A DNA stretch of 60,136 bases from [Haemophilus] ducreyi (GCF_900109315.1 NZ_FOJC01000009.1:1-60136), one strand, 5' to 3'. Shown: positions 1 to 9,561, counted from the stretch's first letter. Numbers and translations are program-made. Notes: generated from the letters alone by a model not told the origin.

Positions 1-193
1 GCGATAAGCCAGAGGAAGGATTATCGGATAGTCTGCAGAGACTAAGAGGTCTCAGAGAGAAGGAAATACTCAGACAGCTTGTTTTTAGTTTTATGACACT
101 ATAAAAGAACAAAGAAATAACAATCAATAGATAACAATCAGTCAATCAATAAATAAACAGACAAACAAAGACAGAATATCATCACCAGAATAT
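1..193 (+). other. Spacer upstream of 5S rRNA (rrn operon tail)
   Basis: No protein-coding frame is evident. A short dyad (CGATAA near 2-7 with TTATCG near 22-27) and a second one (GAGAC / GTCTC around 38-54) resemble processing hairpins of a 23S-5S spacer, followed by an A-rich stretch up to the 5S gene. I do not recognise the 3' end of 23S rRNA in it, so this is called spacer by position. Confidence 0.5.
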
Positions 194-309
194 TCTGGCG
201 ACAACAGTGCAGTGGTCCCACCTGAATCCATCCCGAACTCAGAAGTGAAACGCTGTTACGCCGATGGTAGTGTGGGGCTTCCCCATGTGAGAGTAGGTCA
301 TCGCCAGAG
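194..309 (+). rRNA. rrf: 5S ribosomal RNA
   Basis: The segment contains the strongly conserved bacterial 5S core: the GGTCCCACCTGA block, the CCGAACTCAGAAGTGAAACG block and the CGCCGATGGTAGTGTGGGG block. The two ends pair (CTGGCGA with TCGCCAG), forming helix I. Its length of about 115 nt suits the family. It is the last gene of an rrn operon whose 16S and 23S lie outside the window to the left. The exact ends are uncertain by a few bases. Confidence 0.95.
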
Positions 310-320
310 ATTAATTACGA

Positions 321-348
321 CCCCGTAGCGACTGCTATGGGGTTTTTT
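321..348 (+). terminator. Intrinsic terminator after 5S rRNA
   Basis: A nine-pair stem (CCCCGTAGC with GCTATGGGG, one G-U pair) and a 4-nt loop are followed by six T residues. It ends the rrn operon. Confidence 0.9.
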
Positions 349-409
349 GTTGTTTAAGGGGATAAAATAAAGAAATGAGCAAAATAACTAAAAAATAAAG
401 CATAATTAA

Positions 410-676
410 TTAAAAGGCAATTTGTGGGAAATACTTTTCAGTTAATTTAATAAATTCTGTTAAAGAGATAGTTGGTATAGATAAGGATAAGTTTCTTGCT
501 TGTGCATCTTGTGATAGTGCGAAAACGGGGGTTTTTTGAGTAAAAAGAAAGGGATATTTAACCGCTAATAATATGCCATCTTGCCACAATACTATTATGT
601 CCTGTTTAGTTATATGGGTAAGTATAATTTGAAGGTCGTCTAATGAATAGTTAGCTTTTGAAAATGTATATAACAT
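410..676 (-). CDS. tusB: Sulfurtransferase complex subunit TusB
   Basis: This 88-residue protein has the size of TusB/DsrH proteins. In the family, the TusBCD heterohexamer in the cytoplasm relays persulfide sulfur from TusA to TusE for 2-thiolation of the wobble uridine mnm5s2U34 in tRNA. The assignment rests mostly on position: it is the last gene of the run yheO-tusD-tusC-tusB, the order known from E. coli, and it has a hydrophobic core pattern suitable for a small DsrEFH fold. It lies 20 bp behind tusC and is presumably co-transcribed. No active-site cysteine is expected in TusB and none is seen. Confidence 0.8.
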   Translation of the reverse strand: MLYTFSKANYSLDDLQIILTHITKQDIIVLWQDGILLAVKYPFLFTQKTPVFALSQDAQARNLSLSIPTISLTEFIKLTEKYFPQIAF

Positions 677-696
677 AATAATGATTCGATTTATGC

Positions 697-1068
697 TTAG
701 AAAGTTAATACTTTCTCAGCTTGGTGAAGATGATGATAGATTGTTGAGCTTGAACAAAATTGTAATTTTTTTAAGATCCATTCTGTTTGCTGTAGTCCTC
801 GAATGTCTATTGACTGCTGGCAAATAAAGCATTCATTTAAATCATATAATTCAATTAATTTGAAGGTAGATATGTGGTCTTTTTGTAGTAGTAGTTCTGG
901 CTGTTGGTGAGCGATTAAATTAAATACGCCATCATTTATAAAACAGATAGCAATTTCGTCTTCATTACAAAATGCGCTTAGTGCGAGCAAGGCGTCTAAT
1001 CCTTCTCTACTTGCTGAAGAAGCAAAGGGGGATTGAGTAAAAAGAATGGCTAATTTATATTTTTTCAT
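697..1068 (-). CDS. tusC: Sulfurtransferase complex subunit TusC
   Basis: This 123-residue DsrF/TusC-like protein begins with a beta-strand and then a TQSPFASSASREGLDALLA segment, the typical opening of the family (a strand, then a P-F-x-S-x-x-x-R-E-x-x-D-A-L helix). TusC is a structural partner in the TusBCD sulfur relay that feeds tRNA 2-thiouridine synthesis. It sits 2 bp after tusD, which suggests translational coupling, and ahead of tusB. Length and order match the E. coli operon. Confidence 0.87.
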   Translation of the reverse strand: MKKYKLAILFTQSPFASSASREGLDALLALSAFCNEDEIAICFINDGVFNLIAHQQPELLLQKDHISTFKLIELYDLNECFICQQSIDIRGLQQTEWILKKLQFCSSSTIYHHLHQAEKVLTF

Positions 1069-1070
1069 AA

Positions 1071-1448
1071 TTAAAATGTGAGTAATCGATCGGCAGTTAA
1101 AACGGCTCGACTAAAATCACCTAAACCGGACAATATAAATATATCCGCTAAATTATTCGTAGAGTCTGTGGAGGTTTGTTGATCGACAATACCGCGTCGC
1201 TGTGCTGCTGAGATACATAAATGTAATGCTAGTTTTTTGGATTTTGCTAAATGTTGCCATTTTTGTACTAAGTTGATTTCATCATTAGCGGGATTAACAA
1301 AACGATTTGCGTTATTGACTCCATCTTGAAAGAAAAAAATCTGTTTAATTTGATGCCCTGCTTTTAAAACTTCTTCTGCTATTTGATAAGCTAAATAGGC
1401 CCCTTGTCCGCCGTATACGGGGGATTTTATTGCAAATATATATACCAT
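1071..1448 (-). CDS. tusD: Sulfurtransferase complex subunit TusD
   Basis: This 125-residue DsrE/TusD-like protein is the catalytic member of TusBCD. Visible family features are the [24 protein letters not shown] opening helix, the [12 protein letters not shown] segment, and a cysteine in the [13 protein letters not shown] segment, corresponding to the conserved persulfide-carrying cysteine of TusD. It accepts sulfur from TusA and passes it to TusE. The start overlaps the end of the yheO-like gene by one base and the stop lies 2 bp before tusC, so the genes form one operon on the minus strand. Confidence 0.9.
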   Translation of the reverse strand: MVYIFAIKSPVYGGQGAYLAYQIAEEVLKAGHQIKQIFFFQDGVNNANRFVNPANDEINLVQKWQHLAKSKKLALHLCISAAQRRGIVDQQTSTDSTNNLADIFILSGLGDFSRAVLTADRLLTF

Positions 1449-2098
1449 TAATTGTTACTATCCTGTTTTATTTGTCGAATGTAAAGGTAAACGGTATGAC
1501 GAGAGATATTTAAGCGCGTAGCAACTTGATTAATTGCGTCTTTAATATCAAAAATGCCTTTTTCATAGAGTGAAATCACAATGTGGCGATTTTTGTTGTT
1601 GTTTGATATTTGCCGATCTGCCACCGTTTCCTCAATGGTTTGTGCAACTAATTCATCTACTGAACTAGCAAAGTTTACGCTGTTATTTTCGTCATCTTGT
1701 GTGCGTGGAATAAAAGAGGTTAAGAATTGTGTTGTTGGTATATCTAAATTAATATTGATGCAAATGAAGCCGATGACATGTTGTTTGCTGTTGCGAATAG
1801 CGATGGTGATTGATTTCATCAAAATCCCCCCGTTTAAGCGGGTAAAATAGGGTTTTGAAACGCTATCGGTTTGCATTTGATGTAATGATTTTAGTGCTTT
1901 ATCGGTTAATGGTGAACCAATTTTGCGGTCGGTGTTGTGGCCATTAGCGATATAAATTGCAGAGTTTTCAAGGAATTCTAGTGAATGTAGTACAATCTCA
2001 CAATGTTCACCAATCAGTGCAGCTATGCCGTCTACAATCGGGAAATAGGAGGCAAGAATAGCGTGGTCTTCTTCGCTAAAGGTTTGAAATTTTTTCAT
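1448..2098 (-). CDS. YheO-like transcriptional regulator (PAS-like domain plus HTH)
   Basis: This 216-residue protein has the two-part layout of YheO: an N-terminal PAS-like sensor domain (about residues 15-130, with the [14 protein letters not shown] and [10 protein letters not shown] segments) and a C-terminal helix-turn-helix (about 165-215, with a [18 protein letters not shown] recognition segment). It is the first gene of the tusDCB operon, as in E. coli, and overlaps tusD by one base. The ligand and targets of YheO proteins are not established to my knowledge. The conserved linkage hints at a connection with sulfur transfer or tRNA modification, which is inference only. Confidence 0.85.
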   Translation of the reverse strand: MKKFQTFSEEDHAILASYFPIVDGIAALIGEHCEIVLHSLEFLENSAIYIANGHNTDRKIGSPLTDKALKSLHQMQTDSVSKPYFTRLNGGILMKSITIAIRNSKQHVIGFICININLDIPTTQFLTSFIPRTQDDENNSVNFASSVDELVAQTIEETVADRQISNNNKNRHIVISLYEKGIFDIKDAINQVATRLNISRHTVYLYIRQIKQDSNN

Positions 2099-2159
2099 AA
2101 GGTATTGGGGAAGCGTTTGTTGTTCAGTTGCCTAGTGTAACCGATCCCAATAAAGAAAG

Positions 2160-2203
2160 TGGTCTAATTTGTGAAAAATTCTACAAATTAGACCGCTTTT
2201 ATT
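2160..2203 (-). terminator. Terminator of fkpA built on uptake-signal halves
   Basis: On the minus strand a long stem (AGCGGTCTAATTTGT with ACAAATTAGACCACT, one mismatch or wobble) is followed by a T-rich stretch. The left arm contains the AAGCGGT core of the uptake signal. It lies 7 bp after fkpA. Confidence 0.75.
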
Positions 2204-2209
2204 CAAGTA

Positions 2210-2944
2210 TTATTTTTTCTTTGATTGCGCGGCAGTTGGTTTGAAATCTAATAATTCAATTTCAAATTTCAATGTTGCATTTGCCGGTACTTTGCCTGAT
2301 GGGCGGTCGCCATAAGCTAATTTAGGTGGTGCAACAATTTCCATTTTTCCACCTTTTTTCAGCATTGGAATCGCTTCAATCCACGCTGGAATTAATTGTT
2401 TTAATTGTAGTTCGATTGGTTCATTGCGTTCATATGAACTATCAAATACTGTGCCATCTGGTAATGTGCCTTTGTAGTGTGCTATTACGATATCTTCAGC
2501 TTTTGGTGATGCGCCTGTACCTGCTTTTTCAATTTTGTAGAGTAAGCCTGAAGCGGTTTTTTTCACGCCTGCTTTTTTCTCATATTCTGCGCGGAATTTG
2601 TCGCCCGCTTCTTTAGTTGCTTTACTTTTTTCAGCAGCTATTTTGCTTTCTTGTTTAGCAAGGTAAGTATCTAGTGCTTTTAATTGTTTTTGTAGTTCTT
2701 CGTCAGTAAGTTTACCGGTTTTTTTTAAGGTATCTTGTACGCCCGCTAAGATTTTCTCTTGATTATAAGAAAAAACCTCTTTTTGGGATTCAATGACGCC
2801 TTGGATATTTTTACCCATTAAGACACCTACCGCATAAGATGAATCATTCACAAATGCTTGATCTGCTTTTTCTGCAAATGTTGCTTGAGAGGCAAATAAT
2901 GTACCTACTACTAATGCAAGAGTTGAGAGTTTATTTTTTAACAT
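2210..2944 (-). CDS. fkpA: FKBP-type peptidyl-prolyl cis-trans isomerase FkpA, periplasmic
   Basis: This 244-residue protein starts with a Sec signal peptide (lysines at 3 and 5, hydrophobic core to about 20, cleavage likely after ATFA at about 24). Residues 25-130 form the helical dimerisation and chaperone domain. From about 131 comes the FKBP domain with family motifs: ASGLLYKIEKAGTG, HYKGTLPDGTVFDSSYER, a GG-K-M-E-I strand, PPKLAYGDR and ATLKFEIELLDF. It acts as a proline isomerase and chaperone for envelope proteins in the periplasm. The KKK C-terminus is unremarkable. It is divergent from slyX, the same arrangement as in E. coli. Confidence 0.95.
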   Translation of the reverse strand: MLKNKLSTLALVVGTLFASQATFAEKADQAFVNDSSYAVGVLMGKNIQGVIESQKEVFSYNQEKILAGVQDTLKKTGKLTDEELQKQLKALDTYLAKQESKIAAEKSKATKEAGDKFRAEYEKKAGVKKTASGLLYKIEKAGTGASPKAEDIVIAHYKGTLPDGTVFDSSYERNEPIELQLKQLIPAWIEAIPMLKKGGKMEIVAPPKLAYGDRPSGKVPANATLKFEIELLDFKPTAAQSKKK

Positions 2945-3032
2945 ACATTTTTCCTTATAAAATAATTTGTTAAAAGAAAGGTTGATAGGGTAAAGTGTAT
3001 TTCTGTTTTAAGCAACCTTTTTTGTAAAAGAG

Positions 3033-3254
3033 ATGACCACCCAAAATGAGCTTTTAAACCGAATTGCTGAGTTGGAAACAAAAGTTGCTTTCCAAGACAA
3101 TGTGATTGAGGAACTAAATCAAGTTTTAATTCATCATCAGTTTGTATTAGATAAGTTGCAAACGCAAGTTCGCCACTTTGCTAATAAGTTTAAAAATATT
3201 CAATCTAGTAATGTGGCTTCTCAAGCAGAAGAAACACCGCCCCCGCACTATTGA
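3033..3254 (+). CDS. slyX: SlyX family coiled-coil protein
   Basis: This 73-residue acidic protein consists mostly of a predicted coiled coil (residues 3-55, with the ELLNRIAELETKVAFQDNVIEELN heptads) and a proline-rich end finishing in PPPHY, which is the SlyX signature. The function of SlyX is unknown. It is divergent from fkpA with 88 bp between the starts, as in enterobacteria, which supports the call. Confidence 0.92.
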   Translation: MTTQNELLNRIAELETKVAFQDNVIEELNQVLIHHQFVLDKLQTQVRHFANKFKNIQSSNVASQAEETPPPHY

Positions 3255-3373
3255 TTATAAACTTTCTAAAGATTTTTGACAGTGTCTTAATGCGATTATT
3301 AGAATAATCTAGATGAATAGTAAATAATGTGAGCGGATAAATTAAATATTTATTGAACGAATAGAGGATAAAA

Positions 3374-4072
3374 ATGAAATTAAAAATAGGTATTATTGGT
3401 GCAATGGCACAAGAAATAGAAATTTTACGTAAGTTAATGATGGATGTAAGTGTGCTTGAAATTGCTGGGTGTAAGATTTATGAAGGTAAAATAAATAATA
3501 CGTGTGTTTCGTTGTTACAATCAGGTATTGGTAAGGTATCTGCAGCGATGGGGACTACGTTACTATTAGAATTAACTAAACCTAATATGGTTATTAATAC
3601 GGGCTCAGCAGGTGGTTTAGCAGAAAATCTAAATGTGGGGGATATTGTTATTTCTACTGAAGTTCGCCATTATGATGTTGATGTGACTGCATTTGGTTAT
3701 GAAATTGGACAATTGCCGGCGAATCCGGCTGCTTTTTTACCAAACGAACAGTTAGTAAATATGGCATTTAAAGAAACAAAAACAGCCGGTGTTAATGCTG
3801 TTGCGGGGTTAATTTGTAGTGGCGATCGCTTTGTTAATGGTGCGGAACAAATTACTACTATACGTCAACATTTTGATCAAGTGGTGGCGGTGGAAATGGA
3901 AGCAGCTGCAATAGCGCAAGTTTGTTATGCATTTGAGGTGCCTTTTGTTGTTGTACGTGCTATTTCTGATGTTGCGGATAAGTGCTCACATTTGTCATTT
4001 GAGGAATTTTTGCCTTTAGCGGCTGAAAAATCGTCAGAAATTGTGATCGCAATGTTAAACAATTTTAGTTAA
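3374..4072 (+). CDS. mtnN: 5'-methylthioadenosine/S-adenosylhomocysteine nucleosidase
   Basis: This 232-residue protein of the PNP/UDP phosphorylase fold hydrolyses MTA, SAH and 5'-deoxyadenosine to adenine and the ribose moiety, serving methionine salvage and autoinducer-2 synthesis. Seen in the sequence: [14 protein letters not shown] (N-terminal strand with the catalytic Glu), [18 protein letters not shown], the [11 protein letters not shown] ribose-binding segment and [11 protein letters not shown] with the catalytic Asp near residue 197. Length equals the E. coli enzyme. A ribosome site (GAGGATAAAA) precedes the ATG. It stands alone and is followed by a strong terminator. Confidence 0.97.
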   Translation: MKLKIGIIGAMAQEIEILRKLMMDVSVLEIAGCKIYEGKINNTCVSLLQSGIGKVSAAMGTTLLLELTKPNMVINTGSAGGLAENLNVGDIVISTEVRHYDVDVTAFGYEIGQLPANPAAFLPNEQLVNMAFKETKTAGVNAVAGLICSGDRFVNGAEQITTIRQHFDQVVAVEMEAAAIAQVCYAFEVPFVVVRAISDVADKCSHLSFEEFLPLAAEKSSEIVIAMLNNFS

Positions 4073-4161
4073 TGTTAGCGGGGAAGCGGTATAATTAATT
4101 GTGATTTTTGCAAAATAGACCGCTTTTTATCGCAATTTTGTTGCAAGTTTTATACAATAAT

Positions 4162-4197
4162 CTACCTTTTAATCTACTATTAAAGGTAGGTTTTTTT
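4162..4197 (+). terminator. Intrinsic terminator after mtnN
   Basis: The stem CTACCTTTTAAT / ATTAAAGGTAG is followed by seven T residues, upstream of rimO. A second weaker dyad of uptake-signal halves (AAGCGGT near 4087, ACCGCTT near 4122) sits between mtnN and this hairpin. Confidence 0.85.
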
Positions 4198-4242
4198 ATT
4201 TATTGATTACCGAACTTTAATTTTGCAAGAGTGGGTTGTGAT

Positions 4243-5574
4243 ATGAGAGATGTACCGAATATTGGTTTTATTAGTTTAGGTTGTCCTAAAAATTTAGTTG
4301 ATTCAGAACGTATTTTGACGGAATTACGTAGTGATGGTTACAATATTATTCCAAGTTATGAAAATGCAGACTTAGTGATTGTTAATACCTGTGGTTTTAT
4401 TGATAGTGCAGTGCAGGAGTCATTAGAAGCAGTCGGTGAAGCATTAAAAGAAAATGGTAAAGTGATTGTTACGGGATGTTTAGGGGCAAAAGAAAATCAA
4501 ATTCGAGAAGTACATCCGAAAGTATTAGAAATTACCGGCCCGCATAGTTATGAAGCGGTTATGCAACATGTACATAAATATGTGCCACGTCCGGAACGTA
4601 ATATGTATACTAGTTTGGTGCCAGCGCAAGGTGTTAAATTAACACCGAAACATTATGCGTATTTAAAAATTTCGGAAGGGTGTGATCATCGTTGTACTTT
4701 CTGTATTATTCCCTCAATGCGAGGTGATTTAGATAGCCGTCCGATTGTACAAATATTAGATGAAGCAAAACGATTAGTGGATTCTGGCGTAAAAGAATTA
4801 TTAATTGTTTCGCAAGATACATCTGCTTATGCCTTAGATCAAACGAAAGAAAATCAAAATAAAACCGTCTTTTGGAATGGTGTACCAATTAAAAATAATT
4901 TAATTAGTTTATGTGAACAATTAGCTACATTAGGTATTTGGATACGTTTACATTACGTTTATCCGTATCCACACGTTGATAATTTAATTCCATTGATGGC
5001 TGAAGGTAAAATTTTGCCATATTTGGATATTCCGCTACAACACGCGAGTCCGAAAATCTTAAAGGCAATGAAGCGACCTGGCTCAATTGATCGTACTTTA
5101 GAGCGGATTAAACAATGGCGTGAAATTTGTCCGCAATTGACGTTACGTTCAACGTTTATTGTTGGTTTCCCTGGGGAAACGGAAGAAGATTTTCAAATGT
5201 TATTAGACTTCTTAACAGAAGCACAATTAGATAGAGTTGGATGTTTTAAATTTAGTCCTGTTGATGGTGCTGTTGCAAAAGAAATGGCTGAACAAGTTCC
5301 TGAAGAGGTGAAAGAAGATCGCTTTCATCGTTTTATGCAAGTTCAACAACGTATTTCTGTGGCTCGTTTACAACAAAAAATAGGTAAGACCTTAGCTATT
5401 ATTATTGATGAAATAGATGAATATGGCATTATTGGTCGTTCGATGGGAGACGCGCCAGAAATTGATGGTGTTGTTTATGTAGATAACATTTCTCAGCAAG
5501 CTGTCACAGTTGGTCAAATTATATTGGTGACCATAACCAATGCCGATGAATATGATCTGTGGGGCACTTATTGA
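4243..5574 (+). CDS. rimO: Ribosomal protein uS12 methylthiotransferase RimO
   Basis: This radical-SAM enzyme adds a methylthio group to the conserved aspartate of ribosomal protein S12. From the ATG chosen here it has 443 residues. In order: the N-terminal UPF0004 domain with the [11 protein letters not shown] cysteine and further cysteines in NTCGF and TGCLG for the auxiliary cluster; the radical-SAM motif CDHRCTFC; the [12 protein letters not shown] segment; and a C-terminal TRAM domain (about 375-443). A GTG four codons upstream (4231) is also open, but the ATG at 4243 has GAGTGGG at a good distance. It is followed 27 bp later by the N-glycosyltransferase gene, the same rimO-ngt linkage known in A. 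pleuropneumoniae. Confidence 0.97.
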   Translation: MRDVPNIGFISLGCPKNLVDSERILTELRSDGYNIIPSYENADLVIVNTCGFIDSAVQESLEAVGEALKENGKVIVTGCLGAKENQIREVHPKVLEITGPHSYEAVMQHVHKYVPRPERNMYTSLVPAQGVKLTPKHYAYLKISEGCDHRCTFCIIPSMRGDLDSRPIVQILDEAKRLVDSGVKELLIVSQDTSAYALDQTKENQNKTVFWNGVPIKNNLISLCEQLATLGIWIRLHYVYPYPHVDNLIPLMAEGKILPYLDIPLQHASPKILKAMKRPGSIDRTLERIKQWREICPQLTLRSTFIVGFPGETEEDFQMLLDFLTEAQLDRVGCFKFSPVDGAVAKEMAEQVPEEVKEDRFHRFMQVQQRISVARLQQKIGKTLAIIIDEIDEYGIIGRSMGDAPEIDGVVYVDNISQQAVTVGQIILVTITNADEYDLWGTY

Positions 5575-5601
5575 TTTATTAACATAAAATAGGGTAAAAA
5601 T

Positions 5602-7620
5602 ATGGAATTACATTCTCCTAGCTTAGAAAAATTTGAAGCAGCGGTTATTGAAAAAGATTACGAATTAGCTTGTACTGAGTTATTAGCTATTTTAGATAAA
5701 TTAGATAACAATTTTGGTACTTTACAAGATATTGAATTCGCATATCCACCTCAGTTAGAAGATTTGGAACAAGATAAAGTTGTTTATTTCTGTACAAGAA
5801 TGGCAACGGTTATTACAACGCTTTTTACTGATGTTGAATTTGCTATTTCGAGCGCAGGAGCACAACGGTTTTTAGTTTTCCAACGTTGGTTATCGTTTAT
5901 TTTTGCTAGCTCGCCTTTTATTAATGCAGACCATATTTTACAGAGTTATAACTGTAATCCAGATCGCGATATCGAAGATGATATTCATTTAGCGGCAACC
6001 AAAGAAGCGTTAATTAAATTCTGTGTTATGTACTTGCCAGAATCAAATTTAAAATTAAATCTTGATGCGGCTTGGAATGTTGATCCTGAGTTATGTGCAT
6101 CACTTTGCTTTGCATTACAATCACCACGTTTTTTAGGCACTGTGGCAGCATATTCCAAAAGAAGTGCCATTTTGCAATGGTTCCCTGAGCATTTAGCACA
6201 ATTAGCTAATCTAGATAATATACCGAGTGCTATTTCGCACGATGTTTATATGCACTGTAGTTATGATATTGCAGAAAATAAGCATGCGGTTAAAAAAGCA
6301 TTAAATCAGGTTATTCGTCGCCATATTGTTAATGAATACGGTTGGCAAGATCGTGATACAACTCGCATTGGTTATCGGAATGATAAGCCCGTGATGGTGG
6401 TGTTACTAGAGCATTTCCATTCAGCCCATTCTATTTATCGCACTCATTCAACTTCAATGATTGCTGCTCGTGAACATTTTTATTTAATTGGTTTGGGGAG
6501 CAAAGCGGTTGATGCTAATGGACAAGCGGTATTTGATGAATTTCATTTGTTAGAAGATGACAATATGAAAGATAAATTAGATCATATTCGTTCTATTTGT
6601 GAACAAAATGGAGCAGCAATACTGTATATGCCTAGCGTTGGAATGGATTTAAGCACTATTTTTGTGAGTAATACGCGTCTAGCACCGATACAAGTGATTG
6701 CATTAGGCCACCCAGCCACAACATATTCAGAATTCATTGATTATGTGATTGTTGAAGAAGATTATATTGGTTCAGAGGCTTGTTTTAGTGAAACATTATT
6801 ACCTTTACCAAAAGATGCTTTACCTTACGTACCATCGGCGTTAGCTCCTGAAAAAGTAGAATATCTGCTACGCGAAAATCCTGAAGTGGTTAATATTGGT
6901 ATTGCTGCCACTACAATGAAGTTGAATCCATATTTTCTAGATGCATTAAAAGTGATTCGTGATCGAGCTAAAGTTAAAATTCACTTCCACTTTGCATTAG
7001 GGCAATCGACCGGCGTTACTCATCCTCATATTGCTCGTTTTATTAAATCCTATTTAGGCGATTCAGCGACAGCATATCCTCACGCACCTTATCATCAATA
7101 TTTAACTGTGTTACGTAATTGCGATATGATGCTTAATCCATTCCCATTTGGTAATACTAATGGCATTATTGATATGGTGACTTTAGGACTGGTCGGCATT
7201 TGTAAAACCGGTGATGAAGTACATGAACATATTGATGAAGGACTGTTTAAACGCTTAGGTTTACCAGAATGGTTAATTGCAGATACTGTAGATGAATATA
7301 TTGAATGTGCGCTACGTTTAGCGGAAAATCATACTGAACGTTTAGCATTGCGTCGACATATTATTGAGAATAATGGCTTAGCTACTTTATTTACCGGTGA
7401 TCCTAGCCCTATGGGAAGCGTATTATTAGCCAAGTTAAATGAATGGCGAGAACAACAAAAAACAGCCGCGCCATTAAAGAAAACTAAATCTGTTAATAAA
7501 ACTAACACAGTTAATAAAACTAAAGCGGTCAATAAAACTAAAAAAGTTGCAAAAAAAGCCACTGAAACTAATAAGTCAGTCACTAAAAAACCTGTAGCGA
7601 AGAAAAAACGCAGTAGCTAA
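5602..7620 (+). CDS. ngt: Cytoplasmic N-glycosyltransferase, HMW1C/NGT type (GT41), with extra sequon-rich tail
   Basis: This 672-residue protein matches A. pleuropneumoniae NGT as I recall it almost line by line from about residue 10 to 619. NGTs are soluble inverting enzymes that move glucose from UDP-glucose onto asparagine in N-X-S/T sequons of adhesins. Seen: an all-alpha N-terminal domain, the HFHSAHSIYRTHSTSM segment (His276 aligns with the catalytic His277 of ApNGT), YMPSVGMD, IALGHPATT, HFALGQSTG and PFPFGNTNGIIDM of the GT-B nucleotide-binding half. The last 53 or so residues extend past the usual C-terminus: they are Lys/Thr/Asn-rich and hold four sequons (Asn632, 638, 644, 657). 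It lies between rimO and glmS. No agt gene follows and no two-partner adhesin is in the window. Confidence 0.95.
   Translation: MELHSPSLEKFEAAVIEKDYELACTELLAILDKLDNNFGTLQDIEFAYPPQLEDLEQDKVVYFCTRMATVITTLFTDVEFAISSAGAQRFLVFQRWLSFIFASSPFINADHILQSYNCNPDRDIEDDIHLAATKEALIKFCVMYLPESNLKLNLDAAWNVDPELCASLCFALQSPRFLGTVAAYSKRSAILQWFPEHLAQLANLDNIPSAISHDVYMHCSYDIAENKHAVKKALNQVIRRHIVNEYGWQDRDTTRIGYRNDKPVMVVLLEHFHSAHSIYRTHSTSMIAAREHFYLIGLGSKAVDANGQAVFDEFHLLEDDNMKDKLDHIRSICEQNGAAILYMPSVGMDLSTIFVSNTRLAPIQVIALGHPATTYSEFIDYVIVEEDYIGSEACFSETLLPLPKDALPYVPSALAPEKVEYLLRENPEVVNIGIAATTMKLNPYFLDALKVIRDRAKVKIHFHFALGQSTGVTHPHIARFIKSYLGDSATAYPHAPYHQYLTVLRNCDMMLNPFPFGNTNGIIDMVTLGLVGICKTGDEVHEHIDEGLFKRLGLPEWLIADTVDEYIECALRLAENHTERLALRRHIIENNGLATLFTGDPSPMGSVLLAKLNEWREQQKTAAPLKKTKSVNKTNTVNKTKAVNKTKKVAKKATETNKSVTKKPVAKKKRSS
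7486..7539 (+). repeat. Three 18-bp tandem repeats in the ngt tail
   Basis: Three consecutive 18-bp units share the 12-base second half GTTAATAAAACT (one T to C in the third) and encode K/N-x-V-N-K-T. A decayed fourth unit follows (7540-7557, reading KKVAKK). Each intact unit contains one N-K-T sequon. The unit is a multiple of three, so copy-number change would keep the frame. Confidence 0.85.
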
Positions 7621-7728
7621 GCTATTGTTCTTTTTCACACTTTCAAGGACTAGGTTAACTAAGCCTGATGTGTGTTGCTCGCGCTAAGTGGGAATTAATT
7701 ATTTTTATATTTGGATAGGAAGTAAATT
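7621..7728 (+). other. glmS leader region
   Basis: A gap of 108 bp between ngt and glmS contains a CACAC/GTGTG dyad with a partly symmetric AGGTTAACTAAGCCT inside, then a Shine-Dalgarno site GGATAGGAAG before the ATG. In enterobacteria the glmS leader is the target of the GlmZ small RNA. I see no way to confirm that here. Confidence 0.3.
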
Positions 7729-9561
7729 ATGTGTGGAATTATGGGTGCAGTAGCACAACGTGATGTAGCGGATATTTTAGTCGATGGATTGCATCGATTA
7801 GAATATCGAGGCTACGATTCAGCAGGTGTAGCGGTACTAAATGAACAACACCATATGCAAATTATTCGGCGTGTAGGTAAAGTCAAAGCCCTTGAAGAAG
7901 CTGTGATAGGAGAAAAAGTACTTGGCGGCACAGGCATTGCACATACACGTTGGGCAACCCATGGGGAACCGTCCGAAATAAATGCACATCCTCATCGTAG
8001 TGGCAAAATAGCTGTCGTACATAATGGCATTATTGAAAATTATGAAGCATTAAAAGTTGAGTTACAACAACGCGGTTATATTTTTTCGTCACACGCTGAT
8101 ACAGAAGTAATTGCTCACTTAGTTGAATGGGAACTTCGTACGGCACATTCATTATTAGAAGCGGTCCAAAAAGCAGTGGTACAATTACGTGGCGCTTATG
8201 GAACAGTGGTAATGAATCAAGACGATCCAACTCGTCTAGTTGTCGCACGTTCAGGCAGTCCACTGGTAATTGGTTATGGTATTGGTGAAAATTTCATTGC
8301 TTCCGATCCTTTAGCATTATTGAGTGTAACGCATCGTTTTGCTTATTTAGAGGAAGGCGATGTAGCGGAAATTACTCGCCATACTGTAGCTATTTACAAC
8401 CAAGCGGGTGAAGCGGTCACACGTGAAATTCATCAAGGCAATTTTGAACAAGATGCTGCAGATAAAGGTGTTTATCGCCATTATATGCAAAAAGAGATTT
8501 TTGAACAGCCGATTGCTATTATGAATACCTTAGCAGGTAGGATTAAAGATGGGCAGGTAAATATTGAAGCGATTGCACCTAATGCAGCGGATATTTTAGC
8601 TAAAGTAGAACATATTCAAATCGTAGCATGTGGCACATCTTACAATGCGGGAATGGTTGCTCGTTATTGGTTTGAAGAAATTGCTAATATAAGTTGTAAT
8701 GTTGAGATTGCTTCGGAATTTCGTTACCGAAAATTTGTAGTGCAACCAAACAGCTTGCTTATTACTTTATCACAATCAGGTGAAACAGCCGATACGCTTG
8801 CCGCATTAAGGCTGGCTAAACAGTCCGGTTATATGGCAGCAATGACGATTTGTAATGTAGCAAGTTCGTCCTTGGTTCGTGAATCTGATTTTGCTTTTAT
8901 GACCAAAGCGGGCATTGAAATTGGCGTTGCGTCCACTAAGGCATTTACTACGCAATTAACTTGCTTATTGTTACTGAGTGTGACCATCGGGCGTTTAAAA
9001 GGCCGTCTTTCTGTCGCACAAGAACAGCAAATTGTACAATCATTACAAAAATTGCCTTCCCAAATTGAGAGTGCTTTAGTTTTTGATAAAGAGATTGAGA
9101 AATTATCAGAAGATTTTGCGGATAAGCAACATACATTATTTTTAGGGCGAGGTGAATTTTATCCAATTGCAATGGAATCTGCATTAAAGTTAAAAGAAAT
9201 CTCATATATTCATGCAGAAGCTTATGCAGCAGGTGAATTAAAACACGGGCCTTTAGCATTAATTGATAGTGAAATGCCGGTGGTGGTAGTCGCGCCTGAA
9301 AATGATTTACTCGAGAAAGTAAAATCAAATATTGAAGAAGTTCGCGCACGTGGCGGTCAATTATATGTATTTGCTGATCACGAAGCGGGCTTTGAACAGA
9401 CGGTCGATTTTAAAACAATAGTATTACCGCGTGTTGATGCAGTAACGGCGCCTATTTTTTACACCGTACCATTACAATTACTCTCTTATCACATTGCATT
9501 AATTAAAGGCACGGATGTTGATCAACCACGTAATCTTGCTAAAGCAGTAACAGTCGAATAA
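7729..9561 (+). CDS. glmS: Glutamine--fructose-6-phosphate aminotransferase (isomerizing)
   Basis: This 610-residue enzyme makes glucosamine-6-phosphate from fructose-6-phosphate and glutamine, the first step to UDP-GlcNAc for peptidoglycan, lipid A and the polysaccharide encoded further right. The N-terminal glutaminase domain starts with the catalytic Cys directly after Met (MCGIMGAV) and shows [24 protein letters not shown] and SHADTE. Two SIS isomerase domains follow (about 280-600) with [26 protein letters not shown] and the C-terminal [11 protein letters not shown] end typical of the family. Full length. It lies 108 bp behind ngt and ends in a terminator. Confidence 0.98.
   Translation: MCGIMGAVAQRDVADILVDGLHRLEYRGYDSAGVAVLNEQHHMQIIRRVGKVKALEEAVIGEKVLGGTGIAHTRWATHGEPSEINAHPHRSGKIAVVHNGIIENYEALKVELQQRGYIFSSHADTEVIAHLVEWELRTAHSLLEAVQKAVVQLRGAYGTVVMNQDDPTRLVVARSGSPLVIGYGIGENFIASDPLALLSVTHRFAYLEEGDVAEITRHTVAIYNQAGEAVTREIHQGNFEQDAADKGVYRHYMQKEIFEQPIAIMNTLAGRIKDGQVNIEAIAPNAADILAKVEHIQIVACGTSYNAGMVARYWFEEIANISCNVEIASEFRYRKFVVQPNSLLITLSQSGETADTLAALRLAKQSGYMAAMTICNVASSSLVRESDFAFMTKAGIEIGVASTKAFTTQLTCLLLLSVTIGRLKGRLSVAQEQQIVQSLQKLPSQIESALVFDKEIEKLSEDFADKQHTLFLGRGEFYPIAMESALKLKEISYIHAEAYAAGELKHGPLALIDSEMPVVVVAPENDLLEKVKSNIEEVRARGGQLYVFADHEAGFEQTVDFKTIVLPRVDAVTAPIFYTVPLQLLSYHIALIKGTDVDQPRNLAKAVTVE

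Noticed and set aside
7621-7728. glmS ribozyme in the glmS leader
   Set aside because: The ribozyme belongs mainly to Gram-positive bacteria, and the leader is too short and shows none of its conserved core.
8948-9349. 133-codon antisense frame in glmS
   Set aside because: It lies wholly opposite a conserved gene, has no ribosome site and an implausible protein composition. The same holds for the antisense frames in rpoB, rpoC, ulaG and the OMP-like gene.
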